Translations under genes and position numbers: made by a program
Shown: positions 44,061 to 52,453 of the stretch, one piece after another
Numbering within the stretch: position 1 is the first letter of the stretch
Layout of the letters: every line of letters starts with the position of its first letter
DNA from: Rhodothermales bacterium
GTDB taxonomy: Bacteria; Bacteroidota; Rhodothermia; Rhodothermales; Bin80
Length of the DNA stretch: 64,000 nucleotides
Direction of reading: 5' to 3'
NCBI GenBank assembly: GCA_951812585.1
Contig: OX638318.1
Coordinates: 2,106,380 to 2,170,379, forward strand
Notes under the pieces: model-generated
Databases searched by the model: none
The model's input: the letters and a program-made list of their open reading frames with translations, nothing else
Told to the model about the DNA's origin: nothing

Positions 44061-44969
44061 ATGAATCATTCCTTCACCCGTCGCAGCTTCCTGCAGACTT
44101 CCGCCTTGGCCGCTGTCGGTCTGGGCCTTTCCGGGCGCATTGCCGCGAGGCCGCGTCCGCTCTTCAAGATCTCTCTTGCCCAGTGGTCGTTGCACCGCTC
44201 CTTGTTTGATGGCAAGATTGACAACTTGGACTTCGCCCAGGTAGCCGCGGATGCCGGCATCCACGGCTTGGAATACGTTAACCAGTTCTTTATGGACAAA
44301 GCGGAAGACGAGGCCTACTTGGCGCAGATGAAGGCACGTGCTGAAGATGCAGGTTCTGAGAGCATTCTCATCATGTGTGACCGTGAGGGCCGCCTGGGTG
44401 ATCCGGATGCCACGAAGCGCAAGGAGTCGGTTGAACGGCATTACAAGTGGGTCACTGCGGCCAAGTTTTTGGGTTGTCATTCCATTCGCGTCAACGGCTA
44501 CAGCGCGGGCTCTGCTGAGGAGCAGATGAAGCTCGTTGCTGATGGCTTGCATCAGCTATGCCGCTTTGGCGATGAGCACGGGTTGAATGTGATCATCGAA
44601 AATCATGGTGGCTATTCCAGTAACGGCCAGTGGCTTGCCCAGACGATTGAGCTGGCGGATCACCCGCGGGCGGGAACCCTTCCCGACTTTGGCAATTTCC
44701 GCATCAGCCAGGACGAGACCTATGATTCCTATCGGGGCGTCCAGGAGCTGATGCCCTATGCGAAGGGGGTCAGTGTCAAGACCGTCGTCCAGGACGACCA
44801 TGGCAACGCCAGCCCGCTGGATTACATGCGCATGATGCGCATCGTGGTCAATGCCGGCTGGACCGGCTATTGTGGCATTGAGCACGGGCCCGAGGGTCGC
44901 GAGGTGGAAGGCATTCTTGAAGTCAAGGCCGAGCTCGAAGCCGTGCGCGAGAAGCTTGCGGCGGATTAG
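44061..44969 (+). CDS. Tat-exported sugar phosphate isomerase/epimerase-family protein
   Basis: 302 aa. The Tat signal TRRSFLQTSALAAVGLGLSG has no lipobox, so the product is soluble and periplasmic. The TIM barrel matches the same family as 34602: KISLAQWSLHRSLFDGKIDN, LDFAQVAADAGIHGLEYVNQ, LNVIIENHGGYSSNGQWLAQ, YMRMMRIVVNAGWTGYCGIE. The metal-binding Glu in VIIENHGG, Asp in TLPDFGNFRI and Glu in GIEHGPEGRE are present. It closes the sugar locus, 53 bp after the ThuA gene. It is not a recent duplicate of 34602, as the sequences differ widely. Confidence 0.92.
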   Translation: MNHSFTRRSFLQTSALAAVGLGLSGRIAARPRPLFKISLAQWSLHRSLFDGKIDNLDFAQVAADAGIHGLEYVNQFFMDKAEDEAYLAQMKARAEDAGSESILIMCDREGRLGDPDATKRKESVERHYKWVTAAKFLGCHSIRVNGYSAGSAEEQMKLVADGLHQLCRFGDEHGLNVIIENHGGYSSNGQWLAQTIELADHPRAGTLPDFGNFRISQDETYDSYRGVQELMPYAKGVSVKTVVQDDHGNASPLDYMRMMRIVVNAGWTGYCGIEHGPEGREVEGILEVKAELEAVREKLAAD

Positions 44970-45033
44970 TTTCTAAGTGCGGCCACGGCTGCGCCAGGGC
45001 CTGATCGCGTTTTCAGTGGGTAGCATTGTGCGC

Positions 45034-45300
45034 CTAGGCTATTGGTGGCAGTTTGTACCGCTCAAAGAGCATGTTCAGCGCCTCGGCCACCAAAGCATTC
45101 TGGGTGCGTTCGGTGTGCACTTTCAGCAGCGCGAGTTGCTTGGCAGCCACCTTTCGCACGCGGAAGGCCCGCAGAATGGTTTCGTCGGCTGCAGCCGCTT
45201 TGGAACGGTCCGGCTTGCCGGGAAGCACAGACTGGACGGAAACGGCTGCAGGCTTTATAACTTAGAAGGCGGTCAGGTCCGCGGGTTTCGCTTTGGGCAT
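45034..45300 (-). pseudogene. Ribbon-helix-helix (partition/antitoxin-like) protein with an early stop
   Basis: From the ATG at 45298-45300 the frame reads MPKAKPADLTAF, a TAA at 45262-45264, then VIKPAAVSV and continues in frame through FRVRKVAAKQLALLKVHTER and TQNALVAEALNMLFERYKLP to 45034. The C-terminal half is the RHH fold of ParG/StbC/ParD-like DNA-binding proteins (QLxxLxxxTxxTxxxLVAEALNxLF). A GTG at 45228 could give a 64 aa protein without the leader, so a residual product is possible. It follows a ParA-like tail by a few bases, the usual partition-operon order. Confidence 0.65.
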
Positions 45301-45302
45301 GG

Positions 45303-45416
45303 TCAGGCAGGTCCGGTTAAGATCGGTATCTGTGCGGCCACCCACTGCCAAGATGCGGCGATTTCCGCTGCAGCTTTGCTGCGGGGGCGCAGCACCGCCT
45401 GCAGCTTGACACACTG
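45303..45416 (-). pseudogene. ParA-like ATPase, last 37 codons only
   Basis: The frame reads VKLQAVLRPRSKAAAEIAAS then WQWVAAQIPILTGPA and stops at 45303, three bases before the RHH gene start. The pattern SxAAxEIxxLWxxV is the C-terminal helix of ParA/MinD-type partition ATPases. The rest is replaced at 45416 by the DsbA-like gene, so this is a truncated plasmid-type partition operon. Confidence 0.5.
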
Positions 45417-46106
45417 TTAGTCGGCGTCGCGAAGAGCGCGCTGTAGAATGGAGTCTAGCTCATTAGAAGTCATGAGTCCAGTGTACACTGTGCCATTTAC
45501 GATCAACGTTGGGATACCATTAATTCCAAACATGTTAGCCATAGCCATGTCAGCCTTCACTTTTGGTGCTGGGCGAACGGCAGATACGCAATTACTGAAA
45601 CGCAGCAAATCGGGTAGTCTTGCCATTTGGGCCAACAAATTCCAATCTACACTGTCAGGCAACAGTGGCTGATTTGCAAATAACATGTTGTGATACACCT
45701 TGAAATAGCCCTGATTGGCAGCGCATTCGGCTGCTATCGCGGCATCATAGGCGGCGATGTGGTAGAATGCTGGGTAGTGCCGATAAATCAGCGTGATATC
45801 CTCCGAATAGCGCTCTTCAAGAGCACTCAGCATCGGCTGAAGCTCACCGCAGAAGGGACACTCGTAGTCAAAGTACTCTACAACCGTCACAGGCCGTGCG
45901 GCAGCAGCTTCATATTCCACATGACTCTCCGACAACACCTGCCACACTGAGTCCGACAGGACTCGATCAGGCTCTCGCTCGGATACCTGACCCAAGAACA
46001 ACTCGCGCCGAACAAGCAGAGCGGTGATGACCACAGCACAAGCCACCATCACTATCACTAGTAAGATCTTGAAAGTCTGCATTAAGTTCACGGATTTAAG
46101 AACCAT
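45417..46106 (-). CDS. Membrane-anchored DsbA-family thiol oxidoreductase
   Basis: 229 aa. One N-terminal membrane helix (FKILLVIVMVACAVVITALL) is followed by a DsbA-like thioredoxin domain with active site CPFC in VVEYFDYECPFCGELQPMLS, a helical insert (LIYRHYPAFYHIAAYDAAIA) and the cis-Pro loop NMFGINGIPTLIVNGTVYTG. Two further cysteines (AAECAANQG, FSNCVSAV) may form a structural disulfide. It acts on protein thiols in the periplasm. The start is at 46106 or at the Met at 46082. It uses more AT-rich codons than the core, sits between a broken partition operon and a truncated IS, and was probably acquired. Confidence 0.88.
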   Translation of the reverse strand: MVLKSVNLMQTFKILLVIVMVACAVVITALLVRRELFLGQVSEREPDRVLSDSVWQVLSESHVEYEAAAARPVTVVEYFDYECPFCGELQPMLSALEERYSEDITLIYRHYPAFYHIAAYDAAIAAECAANQGYFKVYHNMLFANQPLLPDSVDWNLLAQMARLPDLLRFSNCVSAVRPAPKVKADMAMANMFGINGIPTLIVNGTVYTGLMTSNELDSILQRALRDAD

Positions 46107-46139
46107 GGGTGTTCCTTGAAGCGTAGATGACCAGCACTG

Positions 46140-47162
46140 GCACCTCCATCCAGCCCACTACGTATCGGCTGTAGATATCCAGCATTTCGAACAGCTTATA
46201 GCTGCTCCACTTCTGCGGTCCGCGCAGCTTGGTGATGTCCCAGGACCAGACCTTGTTGGGAACGGCAGCCAGCAGCTCCGGCTTCTTGTACGGGGAATGA
46301 ACACGTTGATTGCGGCGCGCTCGCACTTCGTCGTACTCGTGGAGGATGTTGTACATCGTGCGCCAATAGCACACATAGGGGCCTTCGTTCAGGAGCGTGG
46401 CATAGATCTGCCGTGGGGGCAGGTCCCTGAACCGCTCCGAGTTCAACAGTGCGCGAATCTCCGCTCGTTGCGCCGCTGGCAATCGGCGAAGGCTTCGTCC
46501 ACGCCGCTGCTTCGGCGGCCTGGGCCCCGGCGCCTGTATGCTGGGGTAGTAGGTCGAACGAGGAATACCTACGACCCTGCAGGCGGGGGCCACACCAAGA
46601 TCCTTTGCCAACAGCTTCACTGCCGCGATCTTCATGGGCCTTCGCTGTCCTGGATCCCGATCCCAAAGGTGCTCGAGATCTTTTTTGAACGTCAATGATC
46701 CGCTCGGCCTTGCCGCGTTTGCTCCTCAGGCCTTCGATCGTCCTGTGAGCAGCTTCCAGCTGGGCTTCCAGTAAGGCTACTACTTCGTCGTCGCCCCGTT
46801 TGACGGTGCCCAGTCTGCCCTCGCTGCGCTGCTTACGCCACTGCGAGAGATGGGACGAATAGAGTCCCTCCCTGCGCAGCAGTGCGCCAACGGCCGTGCC
46901 GCCCGTGCATTCATCCGCTTCCCGGAGAATTCGCAGCTTGTACTGGGCGGAGAATCGGCGGCGACGATCGCGTGGAACCACCTCTGTGGCGGACGCTTCA
47001 GGCGCCCCATTCGTGAGCGTAGTCGGGTCGTTTTTCATGGCAGGAAAAGGATTACGTTAGGGGTTACGTTGCACTCTAGCCTGGCTCTTCGCGCCATCAG
47101 CTGATAACGCAACTCACTAACTCCGACTCCAAAGTGTCCAAGGAAATATATGCACAGGGGGT
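46140..47162 (-). mobile_element. IS3-family element, copy B, truncated
   Basis: Nearly identical to the corresponding part of 50250-51279. It contains all of orfA (47038 down) and the first 160 or so codons of orfB, ending near 46140 inside the DDE domain; the frame then runs 14 codons into flanking DNA. The slippery run has 6 A here (46681-46686) instead of 7 in copy A, so orfA now runs out of frame to 46196 and cannot shift normally into orfB. Only the first catalytic Asp (WSWDITKLRGP) remains. It is inactive. Confidence 0.85.
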
Positions 47163-47226
47163 CTTTCCCGGTCTGGAGAGCGGTCTTGAGCCTATCCGGC
47201 GTCTTGTACTCACCGAGCATCTTCAC

Positions 47227-47743
47227 AACGTCGTCTAGCGTTACAAGCCCGTCAGGCTTGCGGGCAGCCGCAGCTGGAGGGATGGGCGTGCGGAGGTGAG
47301 GGTTCCGACTATCGGGTGGGGTGTGATCGGACAGGCTTTCGCGCTGGTTACAGGCGCTTCCAGGTCCGGACCATCAGCCGCGCTGCCCCCCCCCCCCCCT
47401 CACGGCCGAGCAACTCCATGATCTCGCTGAACTGCCTGACCAGGTAGAGACGCCAGTCCCCACAGGCGCGCAGATCAGCGCCAGAGACACTGTCAGATGG
47501 GTGGGATGCGTGTGTAGTCCGTGCATAGAAAACAGAATAGACATATGTGGAAAATGGCTCCATCATCTAACTGTTTCTGCCTTTTAACAACTAAGAATGG
47601 TGCACCGCCCACTGAGTTTCGCAGACACCTTGATGCGCAAGCTAGGGTTTCAAGCGTATCCGTGTATGATGAATGTCAATACTGACTTGGCGGAGAGATT
47701 CGACCAAGACAAATGGCAACCTAAGCTGCAAGGTGTGGTCTGA
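47227..47743 (-). other. Accessory DNA with unrecognised broken reading frame and a G14 tract
   Basis: The minus strand has protein-like pieces: LRACGDWRLYLVRQFSEIME then LLGRE running into a 14-G tract (47386-47399), and, in another frame, DGLVTLDDVVKMLGEYKTPD then RLKTALQTGKDPL, which runs into the IS3 end at 47162. They may be one gene disrupted by tract-length change and by the IS. I do not recognise the family. Confidence 0.4.
47386..47399. repeat. Homopolymer tract of 14 C (G14 on the minus strand)
   Basis: Fourteen consecutive C inside a minus-strand open frame (47348-47566), encoding glycines. It is the same length as the tract at 8889-8902. The sequence around it does not match the first tract. 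Confidence 0.9.
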
Positions 47744-48325
47744 CTACTGCAGCGCAGGCGGATTGAGCGCTGTCGTCGACGGGTTTAAGACGTGCGTGAT
47801 GACCTGAGACTCGACCAGCACCACCTGCGGCGTTTGAATGCCCATGGCCCGCAGGTTGAAGTCTGGGTCTTGCGACACGATGAAGGGGAATGGAGCTTTG
47901 CTCACACGCCGTAAGATCAGCGACTCGTAGGCACCCTGCTCTACGCCCAACAAAGGATCAGCGTAGATAGCCAGTACAGGGTAGTCCTGCAGCCCCGTTG
48001 CTGCCTGCTGCTCAGACCAGTAGCGGAGCAGCGTAACCTGGTCGGCCGAGCAGCCCACTCCACCCAGCAATATTACGACCGCCGTATCCGGCACGGCCCA
48101 TCCCTGTTCAGCCAGCGGGGCGCGGGACTGCGCTTCGAGGAGCTCGTCGACGGGGAGCGTAAGTCCCAGGAGTGCTGACGCATCAGGCAAAGATACCGAC
48201 GAGGTGAAGCGTGGTTGTGGACTCGAGTTCACAAGCCATGCCCGTATACCGGTGAGCGCCGCCAGTGCTAGCAAGAATGGCAGTGCAAACCACAGGGAGG
48301 TTCGAAACCAGCTACTCATCGGCAT
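47744..48325 (-). CDS. Membrane-anchored thioredoxin-fold-like protein
   Basis: 193 aa: one N-terminal helix (FRTSLWFALPFLLALAALTG), then a periplasmic domain with VVILLGGVGCSADQVTLLRY, DYPVLAIYADPLLGVEQGAY and PQVVLVESQVITHVLNPSTT. GxxGC after a buried strand and a final strand pair resemble AhpC/redoxin-like proteins, with a single cysteine at the start of the first helix. That is a tentative fold call. It overlaps the end of the beta-propeller gene upstream by 14 bp, so the two are co-translated and probably act together in the envelope. Confidence 0.6.
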   Translation of the reverse strand: MPMSSWFRTSLWFALPFLLALAALTGIRAWLVNSSPQPRFTSSVSLPDASALLGLTLPVDELLEAQSRAPLAEQGWAVPDTAVVILLGGVGCSADQVTLLRYWSEQQAATGLQDYPVLAIYADPLLGVEQGAYESLILRRVSKAPFPFIVSQDPDFNLRAMGIQTPQVVLVESQVITHVLNPSTTALNPPALQ

Positions 48326-49400
48326 CCGTGGGTTGAATGAATTTGTACCGGACGATAACAGGGTTGCCTACCTCGCCATCAGGCAACGATTCGTTGTCTC
48401 CCACGCTATGGAAATAGCCGTAGCCTGCTGCTTTTGGGATAACAGTAGACAGCGTGCTGCGAGCAGGAAACCGACTGACATTACTCACAACACCGAGGCC
48501 TACGAATCTCTGTGTGTCTGAATGCCATTTGTCTCTCAAGTTGCTATAAACTACCATACGCGTTAGGCTATCAATCCTAAAAACCCCATAGTTCGTGGGA
48601 TATGCCCGGATCTCTGCTTGTGCCTCCATTGGAGTGAGGTTTCGGCGAAGGTCTTGCTGCCTTTTCACAAAAAAGGGAGGATGCGCCTGTGCTATTTCAG
48701 CATAGGTGCGTACGGGTTTGGCGTCCTCACTTCCCAGATACGTGTAGTATGGCCCGTCATCAAAGCACTCAAAGGTGCGCCCCGCATAACCATGCCGCCC
48801 GAGGTTGAGTTGGCGGAATTCAGGCTTCTCCACGCGTGTTTTGCCAAGCCTCTCCAATGCAGTAGAATACACTACAGCGTCAGACCCTTGGGGAGGACCG
48901 ACCATGGTCAGCACGTGGATAGAATCATCTTTTGCGCAAAAGGCAGTGAAGGAGTCCGGCAATCTTCTGCTGGCGGCAATGCAGTTGCCAGCAGCGTCAA
49001 ATACTACTACCGGTCCACCCATGGTCATAGCCATGATTCGATCCCCATCGATGAAGCGCGAGCTCCAAGGGACGAATTCCGCTACATCAGGCAGGCATTT
49101 AGGCACCGAGTAGGCCCTCATATACTCCCCAGAGGCCGAAAATCGGTATACACTCTTTGTGATCATATCGGACACCAGGAGGTGCCCCTCCTGATTGACA
49201 TCCAGAAACATGATCATGCCAACCACGATAGACGGATCCAATCGGACGGTATCCTCCAAAGCAAATAGTTCATCGAAAGGAACTAATGGTGAATCAATAA
49301 TGTGTCTGCGTGGTGCATCGGAAGAAGTGCATCCGACCGCAAGGAAAGCTAGCAGCAGCACCAACAACCTCGCGCGCGACCAAGGGGATAGATCCGTCAA
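48312..49400 (-). CDS. 6-bladed beta-propeller-like lipoprotein
   Basis: 362 aa from the TTG at 49398-49400 (the frame is open to 49556). A lipoprotein signal (RARLLVLLLAFLAVGCTSSD) sits right after this start. The body has propeller-like strands: VVGMIMFLDVNQEGHLLVSD, MITKSVYRFSASGEYMRAYS, FIDGDRIMAMTMGGPVVVFD. A later segment is AEIRAYPTNYGVFRIDSLTR. This is the architecture of the 21329 gene, though the GEGPGEF signature is lost. It pairs with the thioredoxin-fold gene that overlaps its stop. Substrate unknown. Confidence 0.7.
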   Translation of the reverse strand: MTDLSPWSRARLLVLLLAFLAVGCTSSDAPRRHIIDSPLVPFDELFALEDTVRLDPSIVVGMIMFLDVNQEGHLLVSDMITKSVYRFSASGEYMRAYSVPKCLPDVAEFVPWSSRFIDGDRIMAMTMGGPVVVFDAAGNCIAASRRLPDSFTAFCAKDDSIHVLTMVGPPQGSDAVVYSTALERLGKTRVEKPEFRQLNLGRHGYAGRTFECFDDGPYYTYLGSEDAKPVRTYAEIAQAHPPFFVKRQQDLRRNLTPMEAQAEIRAYPTNYGVFRIDSLTRMVVYSNLRDKWHSDTQRFVGLGVVSNVSRFPARSTLSTVIPKAAGYGYFHSVGDNESLPDGEVGNPVIVRYKFIQPTDADE

Positions 49401-49752
49401 TGGGCGAAGGACACACCAGACCCAAGCGGTACCCGGTGACCCGATCTCTTCTGAAATGTGGACAGCCCTGCCCGCGCGGCACCCAAATACCGGTTGCAAG
49501 ATCATAGCTGATACACGCTTGTTAGGAGGTTCTATTCTTGCATGGACGGTAGCCACCTCAGACTAGCAAACCTTCCGAAGGTACGTGGCTAGGGGCGTAC
49601 CCTCTGAGAGCTTCCCCCACAATCCAAGCTGATAGCGATTCGGTGCGATAGGGGCCGCATACGGTATGTGCCAACCGAAATGATGCACTTTAGCGTAGTT
49701 AGCGTAGGCTAAGTTCCACGTTAAATCGGGCAATGTTTTGCGGCTGAGCGTG

Positions 49753-50751
49753 TTAGGTAGTGTGTTTGGGCTTGTTGATCCATACGGCTCTTAGCGGCAT
49801 CGGTATGCGTGGTCTGCCACCCAAGAAGTGTTCCGGGTGTTGTGCGTAGGCCGCGTCCATGACTTGCTGACGGGCAACTCTGACGGCTTCGGTATGGCCG
49901 TAGTGCACAGTCAGGGGGTGCATGAGCCCAAGGTCGGAGTGGTAGAACATCTCGTTGTACCATGCGAAGAACCATCGGGCCCATTGCTGGGCATCCTCCA
50001 GAGATCCGAACCGCCTCGGGTACAGGTGAGGATACTGGGCGGTCCGGAATAGGGCCTCCGAGTACGGGTTATCGTTCGACTGGTACGGTCGCGCATAGGA
50101 GCGCGTGACGCCCAGCTGCCCCAACAACTGGATGTAGGTCCGGGCGGTCATGGGCGCGCCCCGGTCCGTGTGAACCGTGGGTGGATCGGCTGTGACCCCT
50201 TGGCGCTCGCAGGTGGTCACGACCAGATCGGCCGCCAGATCAGCCGTCTCGTACGGGGCCACCATCCAGCCCACCACGTACCGACTGAAGATATCTACGA
50301 TCACGTAGCACTTGTAGTAGGTCCCTTTTCGGGGACCGCGCAGCGTGGTGATGTCCATGGACCAGACCTGGTTGGGGGCCGTGGCCACCAGCTCCGGCCT
50401 GGTGTAGGGCGGGTGTACCCGTTGATTGCGGCCCGCTCGCACTTCGTTGTACTCGTGGAGGATGTTGTACATCGTGCGCCAATAGCACACATAGGGGCCT
50501 TCGTTCAGGAGCGTGGCATAGATCTGCCGTGGGGGCAGGTCCCTGAACCGCTCCGAGTTCAACAGTGCGCGAATCTCCGCTTGTTGCGCCGCCGGCAATC
50601 GGCGAAGGCTTCGTCCACGCCGCTGCTTTGGCGGCCTGGGCCCCGGCGCCTGTATGCTGGGGTAGTAGGTCGAACGAGGAATACCTACGACCCTGCAGGC
50701 GGGGGCCACACCAAGATCCTTTGCCAACAGCTTCACTGCCGCGATCTTCAT
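49753..50751 (-). CDS. IS3-family transposase OrfB
   Basis: 332 aa from MKIAAVKLLAKDLGVAPACR. The HTH_21-like part (VVGIPRSTYYPS, RDLPPRQIYATLLNEGPYVC) precedes the DDE integrase core: WSMDITTLRGPRKGTYYKCY (D), PTVHTDRGAPMTARTYIQLL (D), QSNDNPYSEALFRTAQYPHL (E). The end, YNEMFYHSDLGLMHPLTVHY, is complete, so the enzyme looks intact. It starts by overlapping the orfA stop (ATGA) but is normally made as an OrfAB fusion by frameshifting. Confidence 0.95.
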   Translation of the reverse strand: MKIAAVKLLAKDLGVAPACRVVGIPRSTYYPSIQAPGPRPPKQRRGRSLRRLPAAQQAEIRALLNSERFRDLPPRQIYATLLNEGPYVCYWRTMYNILHEYNEVRAGRNQRVHPPYTRPELVATAPNQVWSMDITTLRGPRKGTYYKCYVIVDIFSRYVVGWMVAPYETADLAADLVVTTCERQGVTADPPTVHTDRGAPMTARTYIQLLGQLGVTRSYARPYQSNDNPYSEALFRTAQYPHLYPRRFGSLEDAQQWARWFFAWYNEMFYHSDLGLMHPLTVHYGHTEAVRVARQQVMDAAYAQHPEHFLGGRPRIPMPLRAVWINKPKHTT

Positions 50752-51155
50752 GGGCTTTCGCTGTCCTGGATCCCGATCCCAAAGGTGCTCGATATCTTTT
50801 TTTGAACGTCAATGATCCGCTCGGCCTTGCCGCGTTTGCTCCTCAGGCCTTCGATCGTCCTGTGAGCAGCTTCCAGCTGGGCTTCCAGTAGGGCTACTAC
50901 TTCGTTGTCGCCCCGTTTGACGGTGCCCAGTCTGCCCTCGCTGCGCTGCTTACGCCACTGCGAGAGATGGGACGAATAGAGTCCCTCCCTGCGCAGCAGT
51001 GCGCCAACGGCCGTGCCGCCCGTGCATTCATCCGCTTCCCGGAGAATTCGCAGCTTGTACTGGACGGAGAATCGGCGGCAGCGAGCGCGTGGAACCACCT
51101 CTGTGGCGGACGCTTCAAGCGCCCCATTCGTGAGCGTAGTCGGGTCGTTTTTCAT
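50748..51155 (-). CDS. IS3-family transposase OrfA (helix-turn-helix)
   Basis: 135 aa. RRFSVQYKLRILREADECTG, GTAVGALLRREGLYSSHLSQ and WRKQRSEGRLG form the HTH_Tnp_1-type DNA-binding domain, followed by a leucine-zipper-like coiled coil (VALLEAQLEAAHRTIEGLRS). It binds the element ends and supplies the N-terminus of the OrfAB transposase through the frameshift at 50797-50803. Confidence 0.93.
   Translation of the reverse strand: MKNDPTTLTNGALEASATEVVPRARCRRFSVQYKLRILREADECTGGTAVGALLRREGLYSSHLSQWRKQRSEGRLGTVKRGDNEVVALLEAQLEAAHRTIEGLRSKRGKAERIIDVQKKISSTFGIGIQDSESP
50797..50803 (-). promoter_or_regulatory. Programmed -1 frameshift site (A7 slippery run)
   Basis: The coding strand reads GTTCAAAAAAAGATATC. 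A -1 slip on the seven A continues in the orfB frame as DIEHLWDRDPGQRKPMKIAA, fusing OrfA to OrfB. This is the usual IS3 arrangement. Copy B has A6 at the same place and has lost it. Confidence 0.75.
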
Positions 51156-51285
51156 GACAGGAAAAGGGTTACGTTAGGGGTTACGTTGCCCTCTAGCCTG
51201 GCTCTTCGCGCCATCCGCTGATAACGCAACTCACTAACTCCGACTCCAAAGTGTCCAAGGAAATATATGCACAGGGGGCTGCCTC

Positions 51286-51312
51286 TGTCTCACTTCTTAT
51301 TAGTACAGAGGG
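51286..51312 (+). repeat. Dispersed 26-27 bp repeat, copy 2
   Basis: Near-identical to 22632-22657 (three differing bases). It lies 6 bp outside the shared IS3 end. Confidence 0.5.
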
Positions 51313-51420
51313 TTGCGAACTTATTGTGCTGTAGGTTGTATGGTAAACGAAGAGGTCGATACAAACTCACATGGCGATATACACATCAGTTGCGAAGACT
51401 GACTCGCTGATTAGCCGACG

Positions 51421-52191
51421 GTGACACACCTTATACATACTGCCGCTGTTCGTGCGGTTGCCCTGTTCGCTCTTGTGTTGATGCCACTTGCTGCCTCAGC
51501 GCAAGAAGGGGTGGTGCGCTATAGCCATACTTCGCCGATTCTGTATGGAGCACCAGACCCAATCAAAGAATCGATTGCGGCGGCGGACGGTACGGAGTAT
51601 ACCCAGGGGCCTAGCCATGCAACTGTGCCCAGGCAGTTGGTCTTCGGCCCATTATCCTCCCTCATGTATCCTGCTGTCAATCAGATCGTGGTGCCCGGTG
51701 ACCGGACGGGGTGGGAGTATATTGATACGACGTATGTCAGCTTCGAAGACGGCACGTACACGGAATCACGGGAATTCTATGCTGACATGTACCTCGTTGA
51801 GGGCGAGCGGCCCGTAATATCCTGGCGCTTGCCCGGCGAGGAGCGTATCTATCTCGGTCACCGCGTCGTGAAGGCAACGGCGGTGGTGGATTCCGCGGTC
51901 GTTGAAGCCTGGTTTACACCCGAGATATCGGTGCCGGCGGGGCCGGGCTTGTATGGTGGCCTGCCGGGACTCATCCTTTTGGTGACCAATGCAACGATCG
52001 GGGAAGTGTATGCGGCAGAATCCGTTGGTCTGGGCGAACAGCCCCCGATCACGGCGCCGATCAGCGGGCGTGTGGTTTCCGACGATAAGTACGATCAGAT
52101 AAAGAGGGCAGGTATGGCGGAGGATGAGCGCTTTCAGAGCTGGATGCGGCGCGGTATAGAAGAGGGTCGGGTGAAGATCAGGAGGCAATGA
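51421..52191 (+). CDS. GLPGLI-family secreted protein
   Basis: 256 aa with a Sec signal (VALFALVLMPLAASAQ). The signature is AWFTPEISVPAGPGLYGGLP followed by GLILLVTNA; the YGGLPGLIL string defines the family, which is confined to Bacteroidota and relatives. Upstream it has QEGVVRYSHTSP, and SWRLPGEERIYLGHRVVKAT, the usual strand before the signature. Function is not known. These genes commonly sit next to an outer-membrane receptor-like gene, and here a truncated one follows at 52454. The start at 51421 (GTG) is the first in frame before the signal. Confidence 0.85.
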   Translation: MTHLIHTAAVRAVALFALVLMPLAASAQEGVVRYSHTSPILYGAPDPIKESIAAADGTEYTQGPSHATVPRQLVFGPLSSLMYPAVNQIVVPGDRTGWEYIDTTYVSFEDGTYTESREFYADMYLVEGERPVISWRLPGEERIYLGHRVVKATAVVDSAVVEAWFTPEISVPAGPGLYGGLPGLILLVTNATIGEVYAAESVGLGEQPPITAPISGRVVSDDKYDQIKRAGMAEDERFQSWMRRGIEEGRVKIRRQ

Positions 52192-52453
52192 TGGCCTGCT
52201 GCAAGGAAGGCAGCTATTTCTTGCCGGCGCTGCTGTCACATTGTTCCAGCGCTCTGGTACCGTGAGACTTTCCATCCTGCGTTCGGCAGGATGGTTTCAT
52301 GCGCCGCTTGGCGACGCGCCTTGCTGTTGGGTAGGGGGAGGGAGAGGCGACGTGTTGCGGACCGGCAGGCCCGGTGCCAGTGCATTGCTCCGCCCATGCA
52401 GTCACTGCATGGGGGAATGCAAGAGCTCCGGGGCACTAATACTGGCAACGCTG

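Larger units (their letters stand above)
49740..51279 (-). mobile_element. IS3-family insertion sequence, copy A, apparently complete
   Basis: Contains orfA (50748-51155) and orfB (49753-50751) without lesions, plus a 124 bp leader that is shared with copy B up to 51279/47162. The exact ends are uncertain; a TGTGC pentamer at 51269-51273 (minus) and at 49667 (plus) could mark them, which would extend the left edge to 49667. No target duplication was found. Confidence 0.85.
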
